Positions 43,801 to 50,778 of a stretch of DNA of 64,000 nt are shown piece after piece; positions within the stretch are counted from its first letter, which is position 1; every line of letters starts with the position of its first letter. The notes under the pieces are model-generated. The model ran no database searches. It saw only the letters and a program-made list of their open reading frames with translations, and was not told the DNA's origin. Location of the stretch: contig OZ024875.1 in the NCBI GenBank assembly GCA_964017185.1, positions 29,459,456-29,523,455 on the forward strand, written 5' to 3'. This stretch comes from Rugalucina vietnamica. Taxonomy: Eukaryota > Mollusca > Bivalvia > Lucinida > Lucinidae. The position numbers and the translations under genes are program-made.

Positions 43801-46194
43801 TTCTTTCAGGTAATTTCAAGGGGCTAGGGGCCCATTCTGTGAGAGTTATTTCCCTTTTTAATTCTTGATAAGTGAATAGATAGTGGGTACCTTGTTTGCG
43901 CAACTCCTCCTACAGTTTAATACCGATTCTCTTGAAACTTTACAGACATTGTGACCATACATTGAAGATATGCATGTGGTTTGGATATAATCCTCAGATT
44001 AATTTTTATCATTTTTTTCGCAATTTGAACTTAGCCATCTTTCAAGCATTTTGACAATGAAAGTGAATGGACAGTGGGTACCTTGTGTGCTCAACTCCTC
44101 CTACAGTCTAATACAGATACTTTTGAAACTTTACAGACATCATGACCATGCTTTGAAGATATGCATGTGGTTTGGATATAATCCTCCGATTATTTTTTTT
44201 TTTACTTTTTTTTGCAATTTGAACTTAGCCATTTTTCAGGCATTTTGACAATGAAAGTGAATGGACAGTGGGTACCTTGTGTATGCAACTCCTCCTACAG
44301 TTTAATACAGATACTTTTGAAACTTTACAGACATTGTGACCATGCTTTGAAGATATGCATGTGGTTTGGATATACTCCTCAGATTAATTTTTGTCACTTT
44401 TTGAGCAATTTGAACTCAGTCATATTTCGGACATTTTCACATCCTGAAAGTGAGTTACCAGTTGGGGGTATAGTGTTTTATAAACACATTTTCTAGTTTT
44501 TTTTTATTTTTTTGTGACATCAGCTATCCTATCAAGTAATGTAATCTTTAATCTTGGTGTCAGATGGCTTTGTCATTTCCGCACATTACAAACATAACAA
44601 ATGAGCCGCCTCGTGGGAAAACCAAAAATGTGGTTTCCGAACAGGTCTGACACAAACCGAGCTGTACAAGCACAGAAAAGAGCTAGAATCTTGAAATTTC
44701 GGATTTAAGTAGTAGAGGAATTGTACTATCCGAGTGGCGAAAACAAAGGCGCTGATCAGCTTCACAGTTAATGCGAAGCTGATCTGCGCCTTTGTTTTCG
44801 CATATGCAGATTGTTGGTTTTCCCACGAGACTTCTCAATGGTCAGAAACTGATCGACTCAGTACAGTAAAAAAGAAGGTCAGAAATTGAAGGACTCTGTA
44901 GACAGTGAAAACAACAACAACAAAAAATATAAATTGCTTGCACTACATGCTTGTGGTTTGATCAATACAACTGACAACACAAAAACAATGATTTATTATT
45001 CAACTAATCATTGCTAGAGCTAATAGAATTAGACCCATATAACAATATGATGAAAAGTTATGCAAAACACAATAACACAGATTAGCTAACTCCAGGGCTG
45101 AAAAGGACTTTCCATTTTGATATAAGGAAAGTACAATCTCTCTGAAGCGTTAAGCCTCTTGGCAGAGCTGGCTAGAAGCCAAAAGGGCTTGTTTGCTGAC
45201 AGTGAAGGTTATAAAATTTCCACATCTCTGCTTTCCAGGATGCAAGCAAATAGCTCGATCTATGCAGGAGAATGGGTGGTGAAGTCTGGAAAGGCGACAG
45301 TGAAAGGTCTGAGCGCAAATTGGACTCAATATGACACTACGGTAGACATGGTGTTTGATTCGATAACGGCTCCGTATGGGTTTGGCTACCACTGTTCTAA
45401 CCTGAATGTGGTGATGGGAAAACCAAAGAAGAATGAGAATGGCACGGTGGTGAAGAATGCAACCAAGGTGTACCTGTCTATACAAGGTTTCCAGGTATGA
45501 CATTATTTCTAGAGATTGCAAGTGTAGGTTCTTGTTTAAAGGGATTGAAATTGCGTGTATAGGAAGATGTAATAAAAATATCTACCCGAGTAGTTATTAT
45601 CTTTGATGGGTGTCTCAATATCACTTAGTATGCTGTATTATGCGAATGAAGCACATTCTTTTAGATAGAGATTGGCAGAATTCTGTGCTCAGAAAATGGC
45701 AGAATTCTGTGCTCTTAGTATTTGCAAACTGCCTCAGGCAGGCGTCCTGGAAGAGGGAATTTAGGATAACTGACTACCCTGACGAGACTGCTGTTGACAT
45801 TGGAAGTGAAGCATCAATGTTTTACTCAGAAATTTTGAAGGCTTAGCCAGCTTTAAAACTTTATTAGCCTAAGGCTGATTTCAATCTGAATTTGGTGCGA
45901 TAAAATAAGGTCCATCTTTCACAAAACAATAACAATTATTGAAGTGCAATGTTTGATATGCCATTTGCTTCTTTCTAGTTTGAACCGTACTACAACCATA
46001 CTGGAGCATTCTTTGGCAACGATGTCTGGGACTGCACACCATTCTTCACCGTTCCCATCTGGATGGGTATAATATCCACCGTTGTACTGATGATCATCCT
46101 ATTCTTTGGCCTCACGATGATAGCCAACATTAAAACCATGGACAGATTTGACGATCCCAAGGGAAAGACGATTACTGTTAATGTCTCGGAATAA
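23035..46194 (+). CDS. ATP6AP1: V-type proton ATPase accessory subunit S1 (Ac45), nine exons
   Basis: Type I membrane glycoprotein that assembles with the V-ATPase proton channel and helps sort and regulate the pump in secretory and endolysosomal membranes. Coding exons: 23035-23120, 35966-36092, 37060-37137, 37963-38182, 38813-38898, 39439-39653, 39964-40011, 45239-45494 and 45979-46194. All are in phase with GT-AG borders and give 443 residues (human about 470). A signal peptide ([17 protein letters not shown]) precedes PVLIWSPSR, matching the vertebrate PLVLWSSDR. Further landmarks are VFLQDKLSLEDF, FGYHC, IQGFQ, a membrane span near residues 397-420 ([19 protein letters not shown]) and the cytosolic tail [12 protein letters not shown]. 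Several NXT/S glycosylation sites are present. Exon 1 lies 12.8 kb from exon 2; retroelements fill the gap. Confidence 0.93.
23186..24032. mobile_element. MITE with about 69-bp terminal inverted repeats in ATP6AP1 intron 1
   Basis: Left end CAGGCCCTGCTCAAGTCAAA and the 50 bases after it (including the palindrome TACCTCAATCGAGGTA) are repeated in reverse at 23965-24032 with about two mismatches. TTTGC directly before 23186 and after 24032 is a 5-bp target duplication. 847 bp, no frame. A 5-bp duplication and CAGG-type ends would fit some hAT groups. Confidence 0.8.
24515..26738. mobile_element. Element inserted in the LINE
   Basis: CATATGTTCTCGATAG at 24547-24562 is matched by CTATCGAGAACATATG at 26723-26738; the left end also carries a tandem half copy (CGTTCTCGATAG at 24532). 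No transposase frame. The exact left border is uncertain by some 20-30 bp. Confidence 0.5.
25523..26698. mobile_element. Second-level nested element with CCTATATT subterminal repeats
   Basis: Ends CAGGCTGTCAACCAA and TTGGTTGACAGCCTG are exact inverted repeats; ACATTG flanks both sides. Many CTCCTATATT motifs cluster just inside both ends (25538-25660 and 26628-26680), as transposase-binding subterminal repeats do. No long frame. Confidence 0.7.
27850..28077 (-). pseudogene. gypsy integrase C-terminal fragment
   Basis: 75 residues ([19 protein letters not shown], then [19 protein letters not shown]) continue the integrase beyond the SINE insertion, matching the usual downstream LxxYRxTPHxTTGxSPxELxxGR region. 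The frame stops at 27850. Confidence 0.8.
28083..28350 (+). mobile_element. tRNA-derived SINE inserted in the gypsy integrase
   Basis: Pol III box A TGGCCGAGTGG (28094-28104) and box B GGTTCGCGCC (28157-28166) mark a Leu/Ser-like tRNA head. A central domain with TTTTCCCCGGGTACTCCGG resembles the conserved core of V/Nin-type SINEs; a poly(A) tail of about 30 follows. The 14-bp target duplication ACTACTCATAGTTT is at 28069-28082 and 28351-28364. Confidence 0.9.
28365..29313 (-). pseudogene. gypsy integrase, zinc and catalytic domains
   Basis: After the end of RNase H (29111-28881, with a stop at 28881) comes the HHCC zinc region ([11 protein letters not shown] ... CIPCQ), then the DDE core: [15 protein letters not shown] and the glutamate in NREAERAV. 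A frameshift near 28388 and a SINE at 28083-28350 separate it from the rest. Confidence 0.85.
29315..30388 (-). pseudogene. gypsy reverse transcriptase-RNase H
   Basis: RT starts after the 2.1-kb insertion with [15 protein letters not shown] one-base frameshift near 30323 separates this from the main frame (30226 down), which contains [12 protein letters not shown] (first catalytic Asp), [14 protein letters not shown] and then ILNDI in place of the catalytic YLDD box. RNase H follows with [11 protein letters not shown] and IAYASRTL. The frame ends prematurely at 29315 just after KFTLFH; the rest continues in another frame. Confidence 0.85.
30394..32501. mobile_element. hAT-like element inserted in gypsy RT, carrying a HINE
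   Basis: Terminal inverted repeats CAGGGCTTTTTCT at the left and AGAAAAAGCCCTG at the right; GGTAC duplicated on both sides (30389-30393, 32502-32506); removing one copy restores the gypsy RT frame. Subterminal TTCCCAATTT repeats lie at both ends. No transposase; most of the interior is the HINE at 30578-32416. A 5-bp duplication is unusual for hAT, so the superfamily is tentative. Confidence 0.75.
30578..32416 (+). mobile_element. Pearl/HINE-like element (family B), about ten 151-bp units
   Basis: 5' inverted pair TATGTCCCCCCAACC / GGTGGGGGACATA, then a GGCGTC microsatellite (30627-30660), then about ten tandem units of about 151 bp, each containing GGTGACCTTGACCTAATTTT and CAAGGTCACGAGTCC. 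It ends with GGGGGGACATAG and the hairpin GTTTTCCTCAGAAAAC (32397-32412). Confidence 0.8.
32508..33247 (-). pseudogene. gypsy protease and start of reverse transcriptase, disrupted
   Basis: The retropepsin motif [12 protein letters not shown] is seen at about residues 68-79 of the segment starting at 33208. The frame runs into a half MITE at 32937-32772 and resumes with [19 protein letters not shown], the end of the protease and the linker to RT, up to FYKPRTVP where the next insertion begins. Some residues between the two pieces appear lost. Confidence 0.75.
32772..32937. mobile_element. Hairpin MITE, half copy (c14) in gypsy protease
   Basis: Starts GAGCCGCGACGCGAGAAAAC after ATAT and runs to GCGCTGATCAGCTTCGCGG, the apex of the family hairpin, where it stops and gypsy sequence resumes. 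The second hairpin arm and the other terminus are missing. Confidence 0.8.
33248..33997 (-). pseudogene. gypsy Gag with two CCHC zinc knuckles
   Basis: 249-residue frame starting [11 protein letters not shown]. The capsid-like region has the typical [21 protein letters not shown] phrase in two parts. Two nucleocapsid knuckles follow: [14 protein letters not shown] and [14 protein letters not shown]. An in-frame TGA at 33248-33250 ends it; the same frame continues into the protease region, so the stop looks like a CGA-to-TGA change in a once continuous Gag-Pol. Confidence 0.85.
34065..34340 (-). mobile_element. Candidate 5' LTR of the gypsy element
   Basis: On the minus strand it contains GAATAAAAGAATAAAG (possible polyadenylation signal) and ends in ACCCCCATATACA just before ATAGTGGCGACGAGG, a typical gypsy primer-binding context. 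The outer border is uncertain because no second LTR is available for comparison. Confidence 0.45.
34378..34701. mobile_element. Tc1/mariner-type MITE, 324 bp
   Basis: CTGTCTAAACACCATCTTCC AGAAACTGCATTTTTC on the left is mirrored on the right with few differences; TA flanks both ends (34376-34377, 34702-34703). No coding capacity. Confidence 0.75.
34720..35215 (+). mobile_element. LINE 3' fragment (ORF2 C-terminus and tail)
   Basis: Translations in shifting frames give [51 protein letters not shown] and the tail common to the LINE at 58475-60165. It ends with GTATTGTCAGTTTGGCATATCACCAG. Heavily 5'-truncated. Confidence 0.75.
35370..35415 (-). ncRNA. Hammerhead-ribozyme-like core (degenerate)
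   Basis: On the minus strand TGATGAAGGTCGTGAGACCG AAAC contains the TGATGA box, a GGTC-GTGA-GACC stem-loop II and GAAAC. The base before TGATGA is A instead of the catalytic C, and stems I and III are not convincing. Such motifs occur in Penelope-like elements and retrozymes. Confidence 0.25.
35703..35936. mobile_element. Hairpin MITE copy c1, ATP6AP1 intron 1
   Basis: 234 bp, flanked by ATTT on both sides; hairpin near the right end with arms AGCTTCGCGGT / ACCGCGAAGCT. Its right end lies 29 bp before exon 2. Confidence 0.88.
36099..36251. mobile_element. Hairpin MITE copy c2, internally deleted, at ATP6AP1 exon 2 donor
   Basis: The element starts directly after the donor GTAAGT of exon 2 (36093-36098). 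About 80 bp are missing, including one side of the hairpin. No matching 4-bp duplication remains. Confidence 0.75.
36381..36614. mobile_element. Hairpin MITE copy c3, ATP6AP1 intron 2
   Basis: 234 bp flanked by ATAT on both sides; hairpin near the left end. Inserted in a sequence related to the LINE tail at 3404-3540. Confidence 0.88.
38189..38422. mobile_element. Hairpin MITE copy c4, at ATP6AP1 exon 4 donor
   Basis: 234 bp flanked by ATTT (38185-38188 and 38423-38426). The left duplication is part of the donor sequence GTATTT that follows exon 4. Confidence 0.88.
38926..39159. mobile_element. Hairpin MITE copy c5, ATP6AP1 intron 5
   Basis: 234 bp flanked by AAAT on both sides, 27 bp after exon 5. 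Hairpin arms AGCTTCACGGT / ACCGTGAAGCT carry a matched pair of changes. Confidence 0.88.
40139..43278 (+). mobile_element. Pearl/HINE-like element (family C) in ATP6AP1 intron 7
   Basis: 5' hairpin AAGCTCACCT ... AGGTGAGCTT (40138-40172), a CGTCGTCCGTCC tract, then units of roughly 440 bp repeating CCAATCAAAGCCAAACTTC and TGACCTTGACCTATTTTA. It ends with CAGGTGAGTG and the hairpin AGGACCATTGGTCCT (43258-43272). It is interrupted by the family D element. Confidence 0.78.
40722..42042 (+). mobile_element. Pearl/HINE-like element (family D), nested in family C
   Basis: 5' inverted pair ATGTCTCCCCCC / GGGAGACAT, a GTCT microsatellite (40766-40806), then about eight tandem units of about 156 bp with CGTGTCCGCTGTATAACTTG. 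It ends with GGGGGGAGACAT and the hairpin GTTTTCACATAGAAAAC followed by AAATTCTAG. Confidence 0.82.
43620..44500 (+). mobile_element. Pearl/HINE-like element (family E) in ATP6AP1 intron 7
   Basis: 5' inverted pair ATGCCCCCAACTTC / GAAGTTGAGGCGGCAT, a CAGTGCAGTG tract, then about three units of about 194 bp with GACAGTGGGTACCTTG. It ends with TTGGGGGTATAG and the hairpin GTGTTTTATAAACAC followed by ATTTTCTAG. Confidence 0.78.
44603..44836. mobile_element. Hairpin MITE copy c6, ATP6AP1 intron 7
   Basis: Starts after AAAT; the right side reads AATG, so the duplication is imperfect. Hairpin arms AGCTTCACAGT / AATGCGAAGCT are not fully complementary. Confidence 0.85.
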
Positions 46195-46211
46195 AATTGA
46201 TTTGAACATTT

Positions 46212-46445
46212 GAGCCACCTCATGAGAAATCCAACAATCTGCATATGCGAAAACAAAGACGCAGATCAGCTTCACGGTAACCGCGAAGCTGATCAGCGTC
46301 TTTGTTTTCGCTATACGGATAGTACAATTCTTCTACTTTCTAAATCCAAAATTTCAAGCTTCTTGCCAGCTTCTGTGACGGTACATACCAGTTTGTGTCG
46401 GACCTATTCGGAAACCACATTGTTGGTTTTCCTATTAGGCGGCTC
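46212..46445. mobile_element. Hairpin MITE copy c7, 17 bp after ATP6AP1 stop
   Basis: 234 bp flanked by ATTT on both sides. It must lie in the 3' UTR or at the 3' end of ATP6AP1. Confidence 0.88.
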
Positions 46446-46630
46446 ATTTATCCTTAAAGTTTTATAAACTAGTCAGACAGGGTAGACTCGGCTCAGACTG
46501 ATCTCTTGCAAGTCTGATCTGAGATTTCACTGTTTGATGTCCCTTTATACATTCTTTAATAGATTTTGTGCTATATAAACTTAGAATAAACGATTTTGTC
46601 ACATTCTTTGAAATTTTAGAAGGATAATTT

Positions 46631-46864
46631 AGCCTCATCATGAGAAAACCAGATTGTTGCCTTTGCGAAAACAAAGGTGCAGATCAGCTGTGCAGTGACT
46701 GCACAGCTGATCAGTGCCTTTGTTTTCCGTACACGTATAGTACAATTTCTCTTCTTCTTAAATCCGAAATGTCAAGCTTCTAGCCTGCTTCTTTGACTTT
46801 ACAGGTCGGTCTGTGTAGGAGCTGGTCAGAAATATTAAAAACCAGTTTTCTTGTATTGCAGCTC
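46631..46864. mobile_element. Hairpin MITE copy c8
   Basis: Degenerate ends (AGCC ... GCTC); hairpin arms AGCTGTGCAGT / ACTGCACAGCT differ from the other copies on both sides yet pair perfectly. Confidence 0.8.
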
Positions 46865-46865
46865 A

Positions 46866-47868
46866 GTTATGCTTTATGTGAATAGATTCTTTATAATAAC
46901 ATTTTTGTGCTGCATAAAGGTACAATTGTTAAAGTAAGTTTGGCCTTTTACAGCATGTAACAATTGCTGTTGTTGTTTTCACAAAAACTGAACTGACTGA
47001 TTAGGAAAAAATAGACATGAATAAGTCTGTTTTGAAACACAAAATCATTTATTATTGTCTTAGAATAAAAATTAATTATATTAGCCTAAGCTTTGCAAAC
47101 TGCTTTTGCTAACAGTACAATTTGGTCGGGGTTTACAAAGTTAATGGTTAGCTGGTCGTCATAGATTCTTTATAAAAACGTGTTGTGGTTCAAGATTTTC
47201 CAAAGAAAACACACACACAAAAAACAGAAGTGGCTGTCGGGTGATTTCTAATTTTTGGTCATGTTCTTTTACAGCATTTCACATTTTGCACACAGTATGA
47301 TCACATAAATGTTTTTGGATGAACAATGAATTTATTATTTTAGTAATTTTTTATACTTAATCTGTAAAATGATTTTCAATAGCTTAGATATATAGACAAA
47401 AATTAAATTAGAAAATTAAAAGACTGAATATTTCAAAATAATCTGCTGATTCTATATTGATTTGGTAATTGGTACATTTATAGCTATTCAGAGTTTGGAA
47501 GAATTTTTGCCAAGAATTATAAAGATATTTAAAGCAAAAATAGCAGAAAAAGCTCATTTATATAATCACTTATGATTCATCTAGGAATAGACAGACACAA
47601 ATGTTTGGAGAATTTTTCTTCAATAAATTTTAATAGAATAGTGCTATTGTTTTTCATCATGCGAAAAAAAAAAAATGTTGGAATTAAACTTGCAAAACGT
47701 TTATTAGATGTGTATGCACATTTGAACATTCCATACTAGTTCTTAAATCTTAAATAAATAAGAATTAATAACATTCATCTTCTTCTTGTATAAAATTCCA
47801 ACCTTTGAAAGTAATTTAGTCTTTGAGTTCTGGTCAATGTCTTGGTTGGAAACAGTAGATGGGCCATG
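46866..47868. other. Intergenic downstream of ATP6AP1
   Basis: AT-rich, no gene or repeat recognised. Confidence 0.4.
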
Positions 47869-47870
47869 TC

Positions 47871-48095
47871 ATGAGAAAACCAACAATCTGCATATGCGAA
47901 AACAAAGACGCAGATCAGCTTTGCAGTCACTGCAAAGCTGATCAGCGCCTTTGTTTTCGCTACATGGATAGTACAATACCTCTACTTTCTAAATTCAAAA
48001 TTTCAAGCTTCTAGCCACCTTCTGTGCTTGTACAGACCAGTTTGTGTCAGACTTTGTTCAAAAACCACATTGTTGGTTTTCTCATGATGCAGCTT
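47871..48095. mobile_element. Hairpin MITE copy c9
   Basis: Ends GGGCC ... AGCTT, right flank AAAT. Hairpin arms AGCTTTGCAGT / ACTGCAAAGCT pair perfectly with a variant sequence. Confidence 0.8.
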
Positions 48096-48372
48096 AAATC
48101 ATTTGCAGGTCTAAAGCATTATCAGAGGAGCACACAGTGTTTTTATCCCTATTTTTCAAACCAAGAGGTAACTGACTGACTGACCACCTGATTATTGGTT
48201 AACTTGGTTAAATTATTGGTGTTAGCCTGCCCAGGAAAAGTGGTTTAGTCAAACCATCCAAACATAAGATTTAGATGGTTAGCTTCAGGTGGTTATATTT
48301 TAAAGCACATTTTGCATGACTTGACATTCCAATGTTGAGTAAAGAAGGCACAGAAATTGTAAAATTAAATTT

Positions 48373-48607
48373 GAGCCGCATCGTGAGAAAACGGGATTTT
48401 TGCCTATGCGAAAACAAAGGCGCAGATCAGCTTCGCGGTAACCGCGAAGCTGATCAGCGCCTTTGTTTTCGCTACACGGATAGTACTATTTCTCTTCTAC
48501 TTAAATCCGAAATTTCAAGCTTCTAGCTCTTTTCTGAGCTTGTACAGGCCGGTTTGTGTCGGACCTGGTCGGAAACCCCGAAGACCGGTTTTCTCGCGTC
48601 GAGGCTC
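48373..48607. mobile_element. Hairpin MITE copy c10
   Basis: 235 bp flanked by ATTT on both sides; hairpin near the left end. Its ends read CGTGAGAAAAC and GTTTTCTCGCG, a subtype shared with c14. Confidence 0.88.
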
Positions 48608-49023
48608 ATTTAAAACCAGACAATAGGCATGAATGTGATAGAGCAAGATGACTGGCTGTTTCCCAACAAGGTGCCCATCCACTAGCCTCAACCAAGTACA
48701 AAAGCGATGAGAAAAACAAAGGAAGACCGGGCAAACGGAAAACATGAAGATAAATCACAGCAGAACGGACATGGAATGTTCTGGAGGGTTTACTAGAAGT
48801 CCCATAAAATGAAGTAGATGCTTTTAAAAAGGCTGATAACATTCCCCATTATAAGTCTATGGGCATCAAGGGAAGTTAACTCTGCAAGCCGTTGTAAGAG
48901 CTGGGCAAATTTGAAAATCATCCAAGCCCTTATGCTTCCTTGCAACTTTGCAAGTATGGAAAAAGTAAAAAGTGCTTAATATTTTCTAAAAAATACAAGT
49001 TATAGATAACTTCCTAGTCTTAG

Positions 49024-49335
49024 GGGAAAACGTGGCCTACTGGTAGAGCATCAGACTGAATTGAGAGGTCATGGGTTTGAATGTGAATGACAAGTTTTTG
49101 AACATATTTAAAAATATCACAAAACATGCAGTGAGCTGCAAACAGGTCCCTAAAAATTATTTTATCAAGAGGTCCTGGCACAGGGTTTGTCAATGCCCAC
49201 TGGCAGCATCATGTAGTGTACCTGAGCAAGACACAACTCCCCAGTGTACTGGTTAATACACAGGAAGCAGTGGCTCCATCACGACATGGCTGAAGAAGTG
49301 TTGACTGGGACTTTAAAGCTCAATACAAATTATTT
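49024..49335 (+). mobile_element. tRNA-derived SINE (family 2)
   Basis: Box A TGGCCTACTGGTAGAGC (49033) and a box-B-like GGGTTTGAATG (49075) form the head. The body ends with CAGTGGCTCCATCACGACAT and GTTGACTGGGACTTTAAAGC. The tail phrase is shared with 53300-53410 and, in reverse, 9960-10140 and 59064-59210. Confidence 0.7.
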
Positions 49336-50257
49336 TTTTTTTGTTGATCATGTGAGCAATGACATGAGAAACCCTGTCTTTCAGTGTATATGATCACGTC
49401 CTACACTAAGTATGCTGGAGACTGTACAGTATTGTCTGTGTAGCCAAACCAAGGGGCTGACCGGCTGCCTAGTGTCATCCAGCTACACTGTGCTTTGGTT
49501 TGCCGTGATAATGAAAAAATAAAATATGAAAGTTAGATCCTTTGGAAGTCTGCCTGACTTGTCTGACATGTTGTGGTCAAACAAAACTTATGCCAGAAGT
49601 CCTGCAAGAAATTTGGGCAAAACGAAAGGTTAAAATTGGATTGGTCACAAACATCCAGAGTCAGTCTGACTAAAGGCCCTGTAAGGGTTTCACAACTTTC
49701 CACATGAATAATTAATATGCAAGAAGCGGGATTGCTGAGATTGAGCTTGTATTCCAGTCATAGGCTGTGAATAAACCAGGAACAAGTTTTTGTGCTATTT
49801 TCATTTACTGTCATTCAATTTGGAACTGCAGTTAGCAGGTTATCGTGTCTTTCTTAAATTTCATCAGTTTTACTAGTGAAACAATCATCTACAGTAAGCT
49901 TAGAAGAGACAGCAGTGAATCATCAGGTCAGTACAATGTATTTTCATGGATTACATCTCAGTTCTTCACCCTGAAAAGATCTACAATATAATTTGAACAT
50001 TTGCAGTTAACAGCTCATGCTGAGATCCGTATCTCCCAGTACCTCTGCATACATTATAATGCTTCTTGAGGAAAATGAGTTAATGCAAAGTTTGATCAGT
50101 ATCTCACGGCTTGGAATTCCTTCCTAAGATCAATTACACTACATAGGAATACCATCAATCTCTTTGTACAACAATGACTTTGACACTGTCCAGAACTTGT
50201 GTACAAACTGGTTTACTATACAGGGTCATTTTAGCTTTCTTTCATGCCAACAGCTAA

Positions 50258-50483
50258 GACACTAGATAGCGTAGTGGATAACGCACTCGCTTGTCACCAC
50301 GGCGATCCGGGTTCGAATCAGGGTCAATGCATGTGGCAGGGTAGTGGTCGCCCGTCCAGGTTCGGTGGTTTTCCCCGGGTTCTCCGGTTTCCTCCACCAA
50401 CGCCAACATCCGCGCCTTCAAGAACGCGTATATAAGTTCAATGAGCTTTCTGTGTACGTAATTGAAGTAAAATAAATAAAGTT
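50258..50483 (+). mobile_element. tRNA-derived SINE (V/Nin-core type)
   Basis: Box A TAGCGTAGTGGATAACGC (50267) and box B GGGTTCGAATC (50309), followed by a core with GGTTTTCCCCGGGTTCTCCG that is shared with the SINE at 28083, and an AAAATAAATAAAG tail. It is a retroposon, not a functional tRNA gene. Confidence 0.82.
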
Positions 50484-50557
50484 TAAACTTTTTAAGACAC
50501 TAATCAGCCTTGATGGATATTGACAACTTGTCTCAGAGTCTCTGTCATAGCTCAAAT

Positions 50558-50778
50558 AAACCACAACATGAGAAAACCAACATTGTGGGTTCCAACCAGG
50601 TCTGACTCAAACCAGGCTGTGCAGCTACTGTTGATGGCTAGAGACTTAACATTTTGGATTTAGAAAGTAGATGAATTGTACTATCCCTGTAGTGAAAACA
50701 AAGTTGCTGATCAGCTTCGCGGTTTGCGTCTTTATTTTTGCATATATGCAATATGTTGGTTTTCTCATGATGCGGCTC
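50558..50778. mobile_element. Hairpin MITE copy c11, at the TXNL4B stop codon
   Basis: 221 bp flanked by AAAT (50554-50557, 50779-50782). One hairpin arm is partly deleted. Its last two bases form part of the TXNL4B stop codon on the minus strand, and it contains AATAAA on that strand. Confidence 0.85.
50731..50736 (-). terminator. Candidate TXNL4B poly(A) signal inside a MITE
   Basis: AATAAA on the minus strand about 40 bases after the stop, within MITE copy c11. In the other copies this position reads AACAAA (TTTGTT on plus), so the signal arose by one base change in this copy. It is the first AATAAA downstream of the stop. Confidence 0.5.

Noticed and set aside
50258..50330. tRNA gene
   Set aside because: Same reason: tRNA-like head of a SINE with a shared core and an A-rich tail.
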